From: Chlorops oryzae
Lineage: Eukaryota > Arthropoda > Insecta > Diptera > Chloropidae
Direction of reading: 5' to 3'
Assembly: GCA_020466095.1 (NCBI GenBank)
Contig: CM035808.1
Location: forward strand, 8,518,012-8,582,011
Length of the DNA stretch: 64,000 bases
Below are positions 11,961 to 22,585 of the stretch, piece after piece. The notes below the pieces were generated by a model. The model was not told where the DNA came from, did not search any database, and worked only from the letters and a program-made list of their open reading frames with translations. Each line of letters starts with the position of its first letter. Within the stretch, counting starts at the first letter, position 1. A program made the position numbers and the translations under genes.

Positions 11961-13010
11961 CCATAGCAAAAAAAAAAAATAATAATAAAGGTGACTTTAT
12001 TCAATGGTCCACTTCGATTCAATGCTAGAGGAAATCTCAATCGAGAATTTTATGCGATTTCAATGAATTCGCTTTCGGAAAGCGGAGGAAGGAATTACGA
12101 AAGGACACGCAAAGCTTTTGTATCCTTCTTTCGATTAGTCATACGCTATGTGGCCTTATGGCTTTGCCTTTGAACATTAGTTAAGGTACACGTAAAGATT
12201 TCTAATTGGATTTCCCAAGACCGCAATTACAACAACAACAGCAGCAACAAAATCTAAGTAGAAAAAATATTGCGTTCTTTACTTGAAATCATCGCGTCTC
12301 AGTGCCACCCCACAATTTATCACGGAGGGTGGACGAAAAACGTCCTACGTCTCTATATATACATTGTACGGCTGACGTGTCTCAGTTCGCCGTTTCTGTT
12401 GGTTTCATTTTACCTTGGTGATTCTCTAGCACACACACACACATGCACATGCACAAACATACATACCTACAGGCATAAGATATAAATGAAATATATGTAC
12501 ATATGTATGTATTTTTTGTACGTATGTAAATTCAGAGACCTGCAGGTGTATTCAGAAATGCTTAATGAGCGCACATACGTATGCATGTATGTATGTATGT
12601 ACATATGCACATTCGCCATTACATACATCCATATTAAGTTCCTCTGGATTCGTGATATTTCATTGATGTTTTCTCGTATTTTCCATCATCGCCACATTTT
12701 TTTTATATTTTTTTTTTTGCTGCTATTTATTCTCTTTCTCGCATAGGGGGCGGCGGCTGGTGGTACTTTAATGGCTTTAGATAGCTTTCGTATACACATA
12801 CCACATTCACCTTCAACAACCACCTGACTAACCCTCATGCGGCCACCTTCTTCTTTTTTGGGGTGCATAGTAGCACCGTATATGTATGTATATGGATATG
12901 TATATCGATATGTGTATATATAGCGAAGCGAAACGAAACGAGCGAAAATCGATAGTTTCAGTCTGCGGCAAGAAGATATGAATCTCTCTTTTTCTCTAGA
13001 TGTTACTACA
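11961..13010. other. Unique sequence, microsatellite-rich
   Basis: Holds TATG/CATA microsatellites (12480-12610 and 12880-12920) and CACACA (12430-12445). Nothing coding is recognised. The 11990-12175 patch is less AT-biased and open on the plus strand for 60 codons, but has no recognisable features. Confidence 0.4.
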
Positions 13011-13439
13011 AATGGCGTGTGTCATTATGAGTGCATGTGTTGATCGGAAAATATGTGAAACGAACGAATTCTTGTATGAAATGATTCCTTTTTCGCCCCC
13101 CTTTTGAATATAAAATCGTGAAATTTGTTTTTTGGAGCAGATAAATAGCTATTTTATCAACAGGCGCGCAGCCAGGATTTCAATTTGGGGGGGTTCGCAG
13201 AAAATTTTTTCTAAATATTTTTTGTTTTTATTTTCGTAAAAAGCTTATAAAATAGATAATTAAAATATATTTACATAAATATTTTAAATTCTTTATGTCT
13301 CGAATTGTTAGAAAATGGCGTGTGTCATTATGAGTGCATGTGTTGATCGGAAAATATGTGAAACGAACGAATTCTCGCCCCGGCTTTGAACATAAAATCG
13401 GTTGCTTTTTTGGAGCAGATAAATAGCTATTGTTATCAA
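13011..13439. repeat. Direct duplication flanking a hAT end fragment
   Basis: A segment at 13011-13161 (ATGGCGTGTGTCATTATGAG ... GCAGATAAATAGCTATT) recurs at 13314-13439 with small deletions. The copies are separated only by the hAT fragment at 13162-13313. The flanking repeats, about 125-150 bp, are far too long for a transposase target duplication, so the arrangement arose by segmental duplication. Confidence 0.85.
13162..13313 (-). mobile_element. Solo 3' end of the hAT element found at 20826-22055
   Basis: Starts CAGGCGCGCAGCCAGG followed by a G-run and AAAATTTTTTCTAAATATT. This is the reverse complement of the last roughly 150 bp of the hAT remnant at 20826-22055. The other end and the transposase are absent. 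It sits between two copies of a host duplication. Confidence 0.8.
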
Positions 13440-13589
13440 TCACAAGGGCCTAATGCTGGCTCTGATAAAGAGGGGGAGGGGGTTTAGCTAATTTCCTATC
13501 AGCTCGATTTAAAATATTTCCGGGAACTTTTCCCTGCGGATTTGAAAAAAATTTACCTCATTCTACAGCTGCCCATTAACTATACAATC

Positions 13590-13999
13590 CAGGGACGTAG
13601 CCAGAGAAAGGCTGCTTTGGTAGTGCTCATATTGGCCTCAGTGGTATATTGAACAATTATAAGACATTAACCCAAAAAAAATTTGGCGGGGTTAGAGGAA
13701 GTTTATAGAGTTGTGGACCAAAAACCCATAAAATCCAAAAATTTCATGATGTCCGATTTTGATGAAAATTTATATATAGAATAAGTGAAAAATTCTAAGA
13801 ATTTTGGCACTAAAATTTTTTCAAAAAACTGATTACAACTACTCCTTTTTGGACCAGTTTGGAACTAGACCCTAACTAGACTAGTTGTAATCAGTTTTTT
13901 GAAAAAATTTTAACGCAAAAATTCTTAGAATTTTTCACTTATTCTATATATAAATTTTCATCAAAATCGGACGTCATCAAAATTTTGGCTACGTCCCTG
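13590..13999. mobile_element. hAT-type foldback MITE (410 bp)
   Basis: Terminal repeats CAGGGACGTAGCCA / TGGCTACGTCCCTG are flanked by an exact 8-bp duplication ATACAATC (13582-13589 and 14000-14007). Much of the element is a long inverted repeat around CTGATTACAACTA / TAGTTGTAATCAG near 13835-13890. A truncated relative is at 17341-17647. Confidence 0.92.
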
Positions 14000-14007
14000 A
14001 TACAATC

Positions 14008-15635
14008 TATCGTACGTGCACTGAATGTACTACAAATCGATCCGTTAGTGATCTTGTAGAATAAGTGCCTAGCTGTTGGACGGCTTGTTTGACGAAGTTT
14101 CAAATGATTTAATTTTTTCGTTTCTAGTACGACAAATTGCTATTTTAGTGGAAGAGTTTGACAGATGTTTTACTTTTCCCATTTCCTAAACTGGCAGGAT
14201 CGCCGAATGAAATTCTTTTCATAACGTTGTTAAAGTAAATAGCAAGGAAGTAACGAGCTAATTCTTTTGAAGAAAGGAAATCAGAGTTGAAATTTCGATG
14301 ACAGGTCGACAGAAATATAGAAAATGTATGACTTAAATGCAACCCTGTGAGTCCGATTACTTGTAATAAGCGTACGCGTTCAAGTAGCGAAAGTAAGTCA
14401 AATTACTTATTTGTTTTTTCTACATGTGTTTCGTATATGAAAATATCACTTGCTGCTTTAGAGCGTAGAGCCCTTAACGAAGAAAAATTCTGCATATAAA
14501 ATTGATATTTTATGTAAAATGTGGGGGCGCTGTTTGAAAGTTAGTGGCGAGCCATACTAACTGCAGTACAATCGCATAAGAATACTAGGAGGGTAATATA
14601 AAGCGATCATGAATTTTAAACATTCTCAGCCAAAGTTCATCACATTCTTCCTTTAATTGATCCTTAGAAGACTTCCTTTTATCGCTTGGAAGAAATTCTA
14701 GGGAAAAAATTCCCGGTGAATATTCACTTACTTAGAATATGTAGGTCTGTATTTAATTCAAAATGAAAGTAGAGTTCAATTTATTGCTCGATGTTCAAGC
14801 TGATTCCTTCTTAAAGCTAGTTAGAAGCATTGCCTCGTCGGTCCGCCCTTGATTAATCGTATTCCCCCTCAATCGACCCACGTAGTGAGTAAAGACTAAG
14901 ATAAAAAAAAAAGAAAGAAAAAAATGATATAATACGGCAGGAGAGCGAACGTAAGAGAAAACCTAAAAGTTCAAACAGCGAAAGCAGCAATGGCTCTACA
15001 AGGGCAAATCCAAGCCATGCGGAACGATTCCTGGCTGCTGTTATACGAATTCACGGTGTTAAAGCTGCCGGTTGATGAATTCACAAAAATAAAAAAAAAG
15101 AAGAAAAAAATATTGAAAAATAAAAGAATCTATTTTCGTTCTACGAACGCGTTGGGCTATGATTTCATCATTATTTTTCGGAAGTTTTTTGGGACTTGAA
15201 ATGGAATTGCGGAAGGAAAATTCCATCAAATTTAAACAAGAATTAGTTTGTCAGAAATTCCTCTCAGAAGTATTGGAATTGGAATAAAATTTCTTCTCTT
15301 AAAGTTCGTTAGGTGGAATTCTTATTTTCATTCATCGAGACTTTTATTTTTGTTTATTTATTTTATTGGCTTTGACTGTATTTATCTGTAGAGCTTTTCG
15401 AATTTCATTCATTCGGATAGCGATCGGCTTTCAAATTCTCTATAAAGTTCCATTTTAAATAGAAAGCGTTTTTAAAGCAAAGAAGCGAATGAAGGGAGAG
15501 CACAATTTTTTTTTTCTGTTTATACAAACAAACATATTTACATGCATGCATACAAACATAGATGCATAGATACATATGTATGTATGCATGTACCCTTGAA
15601 TTCGAATGAATCTGAACAGGCAGTCAGCAGCCAAC
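14008..15635. other. Unique sequence, nothing recognised
   Basis: No coding exon or element ends are recognised. Poly-A-rich tracts lie near 14900 and 15090-15120, and an ACATACA/TGCATGCA microsatellite at 15525-15595. Confidence 0.4.
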
Positions 15636-15639
15636 CAAA

Positions 15640-15830
15640 GGCAGAGATTGATTATATATGTGCATATATCTCTGCGCAGCCGCAGATAAAGCCGCTCAGC
15701 GAAGATTCTGATGCGGGAGAATTGTATATACATATGTACATCTGCTTTTATATACGTAGGTATTTATGTACAAAGCTAGCAGGTTATCGGTAGCTAATTA
15801 TAGCCAGAATCGCAGCCATAATTTGGCGAC
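15640..15830 (-). promoter_or_regulatory. Conserved block paired with 58375-58555
   Basis: Shares AGATTGATT, ATATCTCTGCGCAG, GATGCGGG and AATCRCAGCCAT in the same order with 58375-58555. Each block lies downstream (minus-strand sense) of one of the paired 18-codon exons, about 0.6 kb here and 1.5 kb there. Conservation in short islands within diverged DNA suggests a duplicated intronic enhancer; the function is inferred. Confidence 0.45.
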
Positions 15831-16381
15831 CATTTTTAAATGTAAATCGTCTGTTGTTTTTGTTGGTGTTGTTGTTGTTCTCTGTAATCAAGAAATTCGT
15901 TACTTTTTCATGGAATGAGATAAATTAGAGCTTGGAACCCTTAAGAATATATGATGGAAAGAAAATTTCAGGTCCCTTGCGATCATAATTTATTTGAAGG
16001 TAATATTTATGGTTATATTGAGGTCCCATGATCCACTGGGTGTCGAGGATGACATAAGAAGATGAATCCACATTTCTCTTTCTCATCAATGGTGGCAATT
16101 TCATGCTCTCGATGGCAATCGAAAACATCGCCCAACATTGCAATGCATTGATCTGAATTATAGTTTGATATTAATCATAGATAGAGTGAGAGAGGGGAGG
16201 TGCAGAATCGTTTGGAGCCGTTATTCATGCAATCAATAAAATGATTGGCTCTTTTTTCAGAAGCTGTTATCTTCGCTCTAGAAATGAACCATCCCCACCC
16301 ATCTTTTATAGGTATAAAAAAAAAAAAAAACGATTAAAATAGAAGATCACGAAAACCTCGTCATGTCGAAATGCTCCTCAC

Positions 16382-16435
16382 TTCTTCCGGCCAGACCTTG
16401 AAACAGTTCAAAAGCGTGCACGGTTCAGTGATCAT
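16382..16435 (-). CDS. Candidate alternative first coding exon, copy A
   Basis: On the minus strand an ATG at 16435 opens 18 codons, MITEPCTLLNCFKVWPEE, ending exactly at a donor (GAAGAA then GTGAGG, boundary 16381/16382), phase 0. The exon at 60102-60155 has the same length, start, donor position and 51 of 54 bases. The differences give F to C and V to L. Flanking DNA is much less alike, so the exon itself is constrained. I read these as homologous alternative first exons of one minus-strand gene, each with its own promoter to the right. The peptide is not recognised and has no evident signal sequence. Conserved non-coding DNA is the alternative reading: all three differences change amino acids and none is silent, which is odd for a coding exon under simple purifying selection. 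Confidence 0.55.
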
Positions 16436-16479
16436 ATGTATGTAGAATGACTGAGAAAGAAAAAAATAATAATAATAAA

Positions 16480-16810
16480 AGATAATGATTGCATCTTCAA
16501 GCTGGGGCTGAAATGATGGAGTTGGGTCTGATCTTCTATTTGTTTTTATCTTCTCGGTTAGTCTTTTGTTCTGTCTTTTTTTTTCGCATCTTTCATGTCG
16601 AGAGTCGAGCAGTATGAACCCATAATGGTTGTTAAGAGCAACTTTTTATATACACACAACACATATGTATGTTTATAGGTACATACTCGTACTTATAAAT
16701 GCCAAATGGAGCTAGAGAATCGCTTTGGGTATCTAACTGCAGTCGTTAAAAAAGAATAAACCGAGATCCGTCTGGCGAATCGCTCAAGCGTTAAGACCCA
16801 GACAGTTCTT
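16480..16810 (-). promoter_or_regulatory. Putative promoter/5' UTR of exon copy A
   Basis: Upstream of the 16382-16435 exon in minus-strand sense. Shared islands with 60200-60455, in the same order: AAGATAATGATTGCATCTT, GCATCTTYCATG, a CAGYATGAA string, and AAGCGTTAAGAC followed by CAG. The sequence between is diverged and interrupted by ATGTATG microsatellite. The promoter role is inferred from position relative to the exon; no clear TATA box was identified. Confidence 0.4.
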
Positions 16811-16819
16811 TAGTTTAAC

Positions 16820-17307
16820 ATTTTGTGGCCTTAAGTTGTTGAATTCCATGTTCTGTGTTCATGAATTTTCTGAGTTCGTGTTGCTCTTTTAATCACGATA
16901 TGGTTATATTTTACTTATTGAATTAAACTGGAAACTTATATCAGATTAGTGCAATAATTCCACTTTGTGAGATCTGAAGGACTTAAAGCTCTTACCAATT
17001 GTCTGAGAAGAATTTTCCCCACTTGCTAGCATGGTCTATAAACCGGTCGGGAGGATTCCCAAACCAAGGAAAATTTCTCTTTTGGGGCACCTTTGGGTAG
17101 ATTGTAAAACATTCTGAGCCGCCTATATCAATTCTTCCGTTCCCCTTTGAGATAATTTCTCTGCAGAGCTGTTAAGTCTAAACCTTCACTTTTCTCTAGA
17201 GGACGCTGTTGCCAATTTAGGGCAGTGATGCTAGTATTTGAGTACCATTTTTGCCCCGGATATTCAAAAAAAAAAACCCCCATTTGTTCCGTTTTCTATA
17301 GAAATAC
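16820..17307. other. Unique sequence, nothing recognised
   Basis: No gene. A CAGTGATGCTAGTATT string at 17224 resembles a hAT end but has no partner. Confidence 0.4.
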
Positions 17308-17647
17308 AGTAGACTCTCGTTAATTCGAAACTCGAGGAACCAAGGGCGTACCGAGAGAAAGAGTGCTTTGGTAGCGCTTATATTTGCCACTGTGGTATAT
17401 TGAGCAATTATAAGACATTAACCGAAAATAAAATTTTGGGCGGCAAGAAGAAGTTTAGAGAGTTTTGGACCAAAAACGTAAAAAATCCGAAAATGTCATG
17501 ACGTCCAATTTCGATGAAAATTTATATATAGAATAAGTGAAAAATTCTAAGAAATGTGGCAAAAAAACTGATTACAACTAGTCTAGTTTGGGTATAGTTC
17601 CAAACTGGTCCAAAAAGGACTAGTTGTAATCAGTTTTTTGAAAAAGT
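17308..17647 (+). mobile_element. Pogo-like end joined to a truncated hAT-type MITE
   Basis: A TA-flanked CAGTAGACTCTCGTTAATTC (17308-17340) is a pogo-like terminus. From 17341 the sequence follows the hAT-type MITE of 13590-13999 (GTATATTG, AAAATTTATATATAGAATAAG, the CTGATTACAACTAG inverted pair) until about 17647, where the right arm is lost. Diverged and defective. Confidence 0.75.
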
Positions 17648-18265
17648 TCTAGTGGGGGAACTTTTATTGGAACAAGTTCTTGTTTTCAGAGGGAATTTGA
17701 GGGAATTTTCGCCTTACTTTGAGACACATACCCCTGGTATATGAATGTCCTACAAAATTCTCAAAGTGTTCCAGGAAATGAGAAAAAAATTAAACATATT
17801 TTTCAGTCCTTTGACTTTTGGATAGCCCGTTGACCGTTTAAGGTCCCTGACCAAAAATAATCTGACAGGATTATACCTCCATGAAGACCTCAAAATAGTC
17901 ATACCTTTGAGTTCTAGTATTGACTAAAGCGCTCTAGCACGCGGAAATTCTGACCCTAGAAAACAAAATAATGGAATCAGCTGTGGCATGCCATGTAAAC
18001 GGAACTTCAATCCATGCCGCGGCGGGTAAAGAAGAACGAAATGGAGAAATAAAAAAAGAGAAGGCAACGATGCATATAACGTTAGACGCAAACCTCAACA
18101 ACCAAAAACGTGTTGCCGGCAGCAATTAATTTAAGCACCTGCCCACGTGTGTTGCTGAAAGAGGCTTGGGTAGGAAAGCGTAATTTTCAGTGTGAAGGAA
18201 AAATTAAGAAAAAGTCTAGCGTTGAGCTTTCCAATTAGAAAATCCATTTTCCGTTTGAATTTTTT
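17648..18265. other. Unique sequence, nothing recognised
   Basis: No supported gene or repeat in this interval. Confidence 0.4.
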
Positions 18266-18273
18266 TAAACGGC

Positions 18274-18428
18274 CAGTGCCGTAGCAACCATAGGGGAAAG
18301 AGGGGGCTTTGCCCCCCACTCATTTTTGTTTTTGCCCATGAATAAAATTGAAAAAATAATTTTTTCCCCCCACGCAAATTGGGAAAATAATTTTCCCCCT
18401 CACGCAAAACAGAATTGCTACGGCACTG
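18274..18428. mobile_element. hAT-type MITE (155 bp)
   Basis: Ends CAGTGCCGTAGCAA and TTGCTACGGCACTG. Exact 8-bp target duplication TAAACGGC (18266-18273 and 18429-18436). The interior has CCCCCCAC strings and is non-coding. Confidence 0.92.
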
Positions 18429-18436
18429 TAAACGGC

Positions 18437-19630
18437 GATAGTGACACAAGTGGGGATGGGGACAGGAATAATTTGATGTCGGTCATTTTTAGAGCAATTT
18501 GTTACATTTACTTTGGAGACGCTACAAATTTTCTATAAATATTGGAGAGATTCCCTGCAACATTTGTTCGAAAAAGAAATTTTTTCCCTTTCCATTTCGA
18601 TTCAATTTTTTTAAGTCCCTAAAGATGGTAAGCAGTTGGACACAATAGCACGAGCCAAACTCCATGCTCTTCTCTGTAAAAAAAAAAAAAAATATTCTCC
18701 CACGAAATCACCAAATCAACCGATGCGATACGAATGCCACATCTTTCTTAGCGGCCTTCTCAGGTGGATGACGCCATCCATGTTATGAAGATGCGCTTAA
18801 TTGATTGAATTCCATGGATGGAGTTGTTTATATTTACTTTCGAAATTTTTATTATAAACGTCTGAAAAGTGGTGGCGATGGCGACGAGGATGATGATGAT
18901 GACAAACGAAGTGATAAACGAGAATATTTGATATTGAATATATTGAGACGCATCTGTTTTGAAGGCAGCATGCTAAACATTTGCTTTCGCTCTCGTCAAT
19001 TTTTTTTAAGCAGTTATATTCATCTCTCGAACACAACGTGAACAAAAAAAAAAACAAAAACAAAAACAAAAATTCGACCCGAAACGGAGACTGCGAATCA
19101 ACTGTTTGCCTTGAAACTGAAGACGAACGAAGGCGAGAAGATTCATTAAATGTTGATATTGTAATTTAATAGTTTTATTTTCACTGTGTAATAGCTCCGA
19201 GAACAGAGAACAGATACACAGCGAATAAAGTTACCCACAGTCCATTTGATAAACACTTTTTTTAAAATATTTTTTTCATTTTTTTCTTCACATGACTGCA
19301 CCATTTTCACTGCTTCGAATCGGCCTTTTCGGCGCTTGTTTCGTGTTTATTTTGTCTACACGTGCCATTATTATTTTTGTTTCACATTAAACATTTCTGC
19401 ATTGATCAATAAAGTCATTTTGTCAGCCAAAACTCTTAAGGGCCGCTCCCTCGGAAACAATAAAAAATAAAAGCGACGAACAATTGTAGCTGAGAATGGG
19501 TTTGATTGAATTTTCTTGCGGTAAAAAAGTGGGATTTATTTTCATCGCCCATTCGTAGCGTTAGCTTTTGAATTTTATTTTATTTTGTTTTTTCTCATCT
19601 TAAAAGGAATTTTAAGTTTAATGGATGTTT
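18437..19630. other. Unique sequence, nothing recognised
   Basis: AT-rich DNA with a GATGATGATGAC patch at 18880-18905 and AAAAACAAAAAC at 19045-19070. Open frames here are short and low-complexity. Confidence 0.4.
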
Positions 19631-20421
19631 TTTTTTTTTTTGGAATAGTATGGACCAAAGATTTCTTGTAGCTCATTCCATTCCATTCTTCTCTCATTCT
19701 ATTGTCCATTTTTATACCCGGCACATGAGTAAGAACAAGTTCGAGAATGGACCCGATCGGACAATTTTTAGGGGTACCTCCAGTACTAGGGTCTGTTACG
19801 AAAATCACAAAAACTGCTCTTAAATCGAAGTTTTTCAAGATATTTTCGTGAAATTTGATAGTTCAACATATTTGAAGTCAAGTTATTCAATATCCAAAAA
19901 TTGGAAAAGTGGGCGTGGCCGAAAGGCGTTTTTCTAAAATGGCTTCCTGCACCCAAAATTCAAATGGGAATTGAACGAAATTTGGCTGTTATGCTTCCTT
20001 TGTAGCCATAGACATCCTCTCCAAAAATTTTGATAGGTCCATTATTAAGGGTACCTCCAGTACTAGGGTCTGTCACAAAAATCTCAAAACTGCCCCAAAT
20101 ACGGATTTTTTTGAGACATTCCACTGAAACTTAGAATTTCAGCGTATATTAAGGCCTCCGATTAGCAAAAAAAAAAAGGAAAAGTGGGCGTGGCAAAAGG
20201 GCGGTTTTCATAAAGAAATTAAACAAAAGCCGGTATATGGGGCCCCTAATGGCTTTAAACACCTCTTGATATTAAAAATTATTTGAACATGTGTGTCTGT
20301 GTCGGGTATTTTATTGTCAGGCTCGCCTGACTATAACACCCTTACTTGTTTTTTTTTTGGAATAGTATGGACCAAAGATTGCTTGTAGCTCATTACATTG
20401 TCCATTCTTTTTTCATTTTTG
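19631..20421. mobile_element. Mini-me-like retroelement copy with internal and flanking duplications
   Basis: The core 19709-20350 begins TTTTTATACCCGGCACATG and ends GTCAGGCTCGCCTGACTATA then ACACCCTTACTTG, matching a mini-me-like 3' end also seen at 54960-55020. Inside, a unit of about 275 bp is repeated in tandem (GGTACCTCCAGTACTAGGGT at about 19775 and 20051, each followed by AAAAGTGGGCGTGGC). About 60 bp of host sequence (GGAATAGTATGGACCAAAGA and on) flanks both sides (19643 on and 20358 on). Non-coding. Confidence 0.6.
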
Positions 20422-20825
20422 GATAGCTGAGATATTTAAAAATATCGTGCTAAAAGGATTTTTTTTAAATTCCGAAATAGCTTAGAAGGTATAACCTTCT
20501 TTGTTGAGTAAGATTTGCGCTAAAACGAGTAATTTTAGCGTTGCTTCAAACCTTAAACGCATTTATCTCGAAACCACAATTTTTGAACTAGCGGCGACGA
20601 TTTCTCCAGTTCAACTGAACCGATTTTAATGAAACAAAGACGCAAAATTGTCACCATTACGGCGGGAAGCTCACTCTCAATTTTAACAAATTTATTACTA
20701 TTTTTTACACTGAAAAAAAAATGTACCCGAAATGGATTGGTCAGTATTCAATGGCCGCCATTTTGTAAAAAAAATATTCGCAAAATAATTTTCGAGCTCC
20801 CGGCCATTATGACATCTAAACTGAT

Positions 20826-22055
20826 CAGGCGCGCAGCCAGGGGGGGCTTTTGGGGGTTCAAACCCCCCCCCAAATTAAGGAAAAAATACACGACACAGCT
20901 TACATTTCTACATCGCCGTCCTACAAACTCTTTTATTAAGTTTTATGATGCAATAATTTTAGTTCTTGACCGAATTTCCTCTTGGAATGATCAAAATGTG
21001 TCAAGTCAGTCTAATTTATTAAAATGTGCCTTACAAAAAGGCGAATTTCTTATATCTCTTCATTGTATAAATCAAGTTTTTAGTTACACATTTGTTCTAT
21101 GTAAATATTTACAAGGTAGAAACATTGATCTCAAATATGCTGTTGTCCTAGCAGATATATGCTTAGAGAATATTCAAACCTTAAGAAGTAACGCTGAGGA
21201 AGAATTTCAGAAATTGTTTAAAAACGCTGAGAAGCAAGCTTTATCAAGCGGACTTATTTTGAAAAAACCTAGGCTCGCACATTCTCAGGACCACGAAGCA
21301 CATTTTCATACTAAAAGTGTTGAATATTATTATCGTATTTCCCTTTATTTACCTTTTGTGGATGCATTTATTGTCAACTTAACCAATCGCTTTTCAAAAC
21401 ACAAGGATATTCTTCTTGGTTTTCAAGTTTTATTTCCTCAAAGCGATACTGCAAAAGTTGATGATTTTTTAGACAAATTTAAAAAACTCTTTCAGTTTTA
21501 TCAAGATGATTTAGAGGGATATTTTGATGATTCAAAAATGGAGCTCACTATTTGGTATAAATTAATTAATAATTTAGAAAAAAATGAAAGACCAAAAACA
21601 GTGTTTGACGCTATAAAATTTTGTAAAAAAGATATTTTACCAACTATTTTTATTTTATTAACTATTTTGGCTACTCTTCCAATAACCACATGTGAAAATG
21701 AGAGTTCGTTTTCAACTCTCCGCCGACTCAAAACTTATCTTAGATCTACAATGACAGAACAGAGGTTAAATGCCTTAGCACTCCTCTACGTCCATCGAGA
21801 TCTTACTCCCAGTGTAGAGGACATACTAAATAAACTTGCTGAAAGCAAGCGCAGACTTAACATTGCACTTTAAATTGAATAAGTTCCTTCGAAAATACTT
21901 TTTTTTACTTTGTACACCTTATAAAAATGTAAAATATTTATGTAAATATATTTTAATTATATATTTTGTAAGCTTTTTACGAAAATAAAAATAAAAAATA
22001 TTTAGAAAAATTTTCTGCGAACCCCCCCCAAATTGAAATCCTGGCTGCGCGCCTG
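20826..22055 (+). mobile_element. hAT element, internally deleted (1230 bp), perfect TSD
   Basis: Terminal inverted repeats CAGGCGCGCAGCCAGG / CCTGGCTGCGCGCCTG are flanked by an exact 8-bp duplication AAACTGAT (20818-20825 and 22056-22063). Just inside both ends are C/G runs (CCCCCCCCAAATT). At 1.2 kb it is about half the length of an autonomous hAT, and the N-terminal half of the transposase is missing. A solo 3' end of the same family is at 13162-13313. Confidence 0.95.
20904..21873 (+). pseudogene. hAT transposase C-terminal half (DUF4371/ZMYM1-like)
   Basis: About 320 residues, open to the stop at 21871-21873. It resembles the C-terminal half of hAT transposases of the DUF4371 / zinc-finger MYM-type 1-like group: a helical SSWNDQNVSSQSN-like segment, a long AEEEFQKLFKNAEKQA coiled region, then the hAT dimerisation motif CENESSFSTLRRLKTYLRS followed by MTEQRLNALALL. 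The BED finger and first catalytic aspartates are absent, so it cannot transpose alone. An upstream in-frame ATG at 20629 would add about 65 residues, but these are translated from the older MITE, not from transposase. Dimerisation with a full transposase is conceivable. Confidence 0.85.
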
Positions 22056-22233
22056 AAACTGATTATAATAACGTTTTTGTTTTGCATAACGTACAACTTG
22101 GAGACGAGGAATCGTGGTCACCAGCACTACACCTTTTTTGGGGGGTTCCCCGTTTTGACGGCTGAGAACTTTTAGAACCGCCCTCACAAAAGTGCTTTTT
22201 TTTTACTAAATTTTTTAAATTTTGAACACAATA

Positions 22234-22402
22234 GGGGTATTCACGAAGGCGTGTTAAAAAACGCTGCAACTTCGGAAAATCGGAAAATTGCGACTTCTTA
22301 AAAAATTTTTAAACTTTTTTTGTAATTTGCACAAATTTCTAAACAGTTAAAATTTTCTAGTTTTCCGACTTTCCTATTTTCCGACGCCTTTGTGAATACC
22401 CC
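22234..22402. mobile_element. TA-flanked MITE, copy 1 (169 bp)
   Basis: Ends GGGGTATTCACGAAGGCGT and ACGCCTTTGTGAATACCCC are inverted and flanked by TA. The interior has CGGAAAATCGGAAAAT and its inverse. A second copy is at 22694-22844. Confidence 0.87.
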
Positions 22403-22585
22403 TAATAAAAAAAAATTAAAATGCTCTTTTGGTTTTCGGTAAGGAATTTAAAAAAAAAATGGTCCAACAACTTCGTGAAGGAGACAACCCCCTAAAATTA
22501 ACTTTAGCTAATCATCCTTATGACCATAAATTTCCTTTCTAGACCAACGCTTAGTCCAAATGGCAATTGAGAAACCAAATGTAAG

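Larger units (their letters stand above)
20437..22200 (-). mobile_element. Old, diverged TTAA-MITE copy interrupted by a hAT element
   Basis: Segments 20437-20825 and 22064-22200 are a degraded reverse-strand copy of the TTAA family (landmarks GCTAAAACGAGTAATTT, CCAGTTCAACTGAACCGATT, GGAATCGTGG). The hAT remnant at 20826-22055 splits it at the ACTGATTATAA site that is intact in the young copies. The outer TTAA ends are no longer recognisable. Confidence 0.8.

Noticed and set aside
15925..16143. 72-codon minus-strand frame just downstream of exon copy A
   Set aside because: Not preserved in the paralogous 58-60-kb region, and no acceptor is evident; probably intronic.
16382..16435. Possible microRNA hairpin instead of an exon
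   Set aside because: No complementary arm of suitable length within about 100 bp; the donor-ending open frame explains the conserved limits better.
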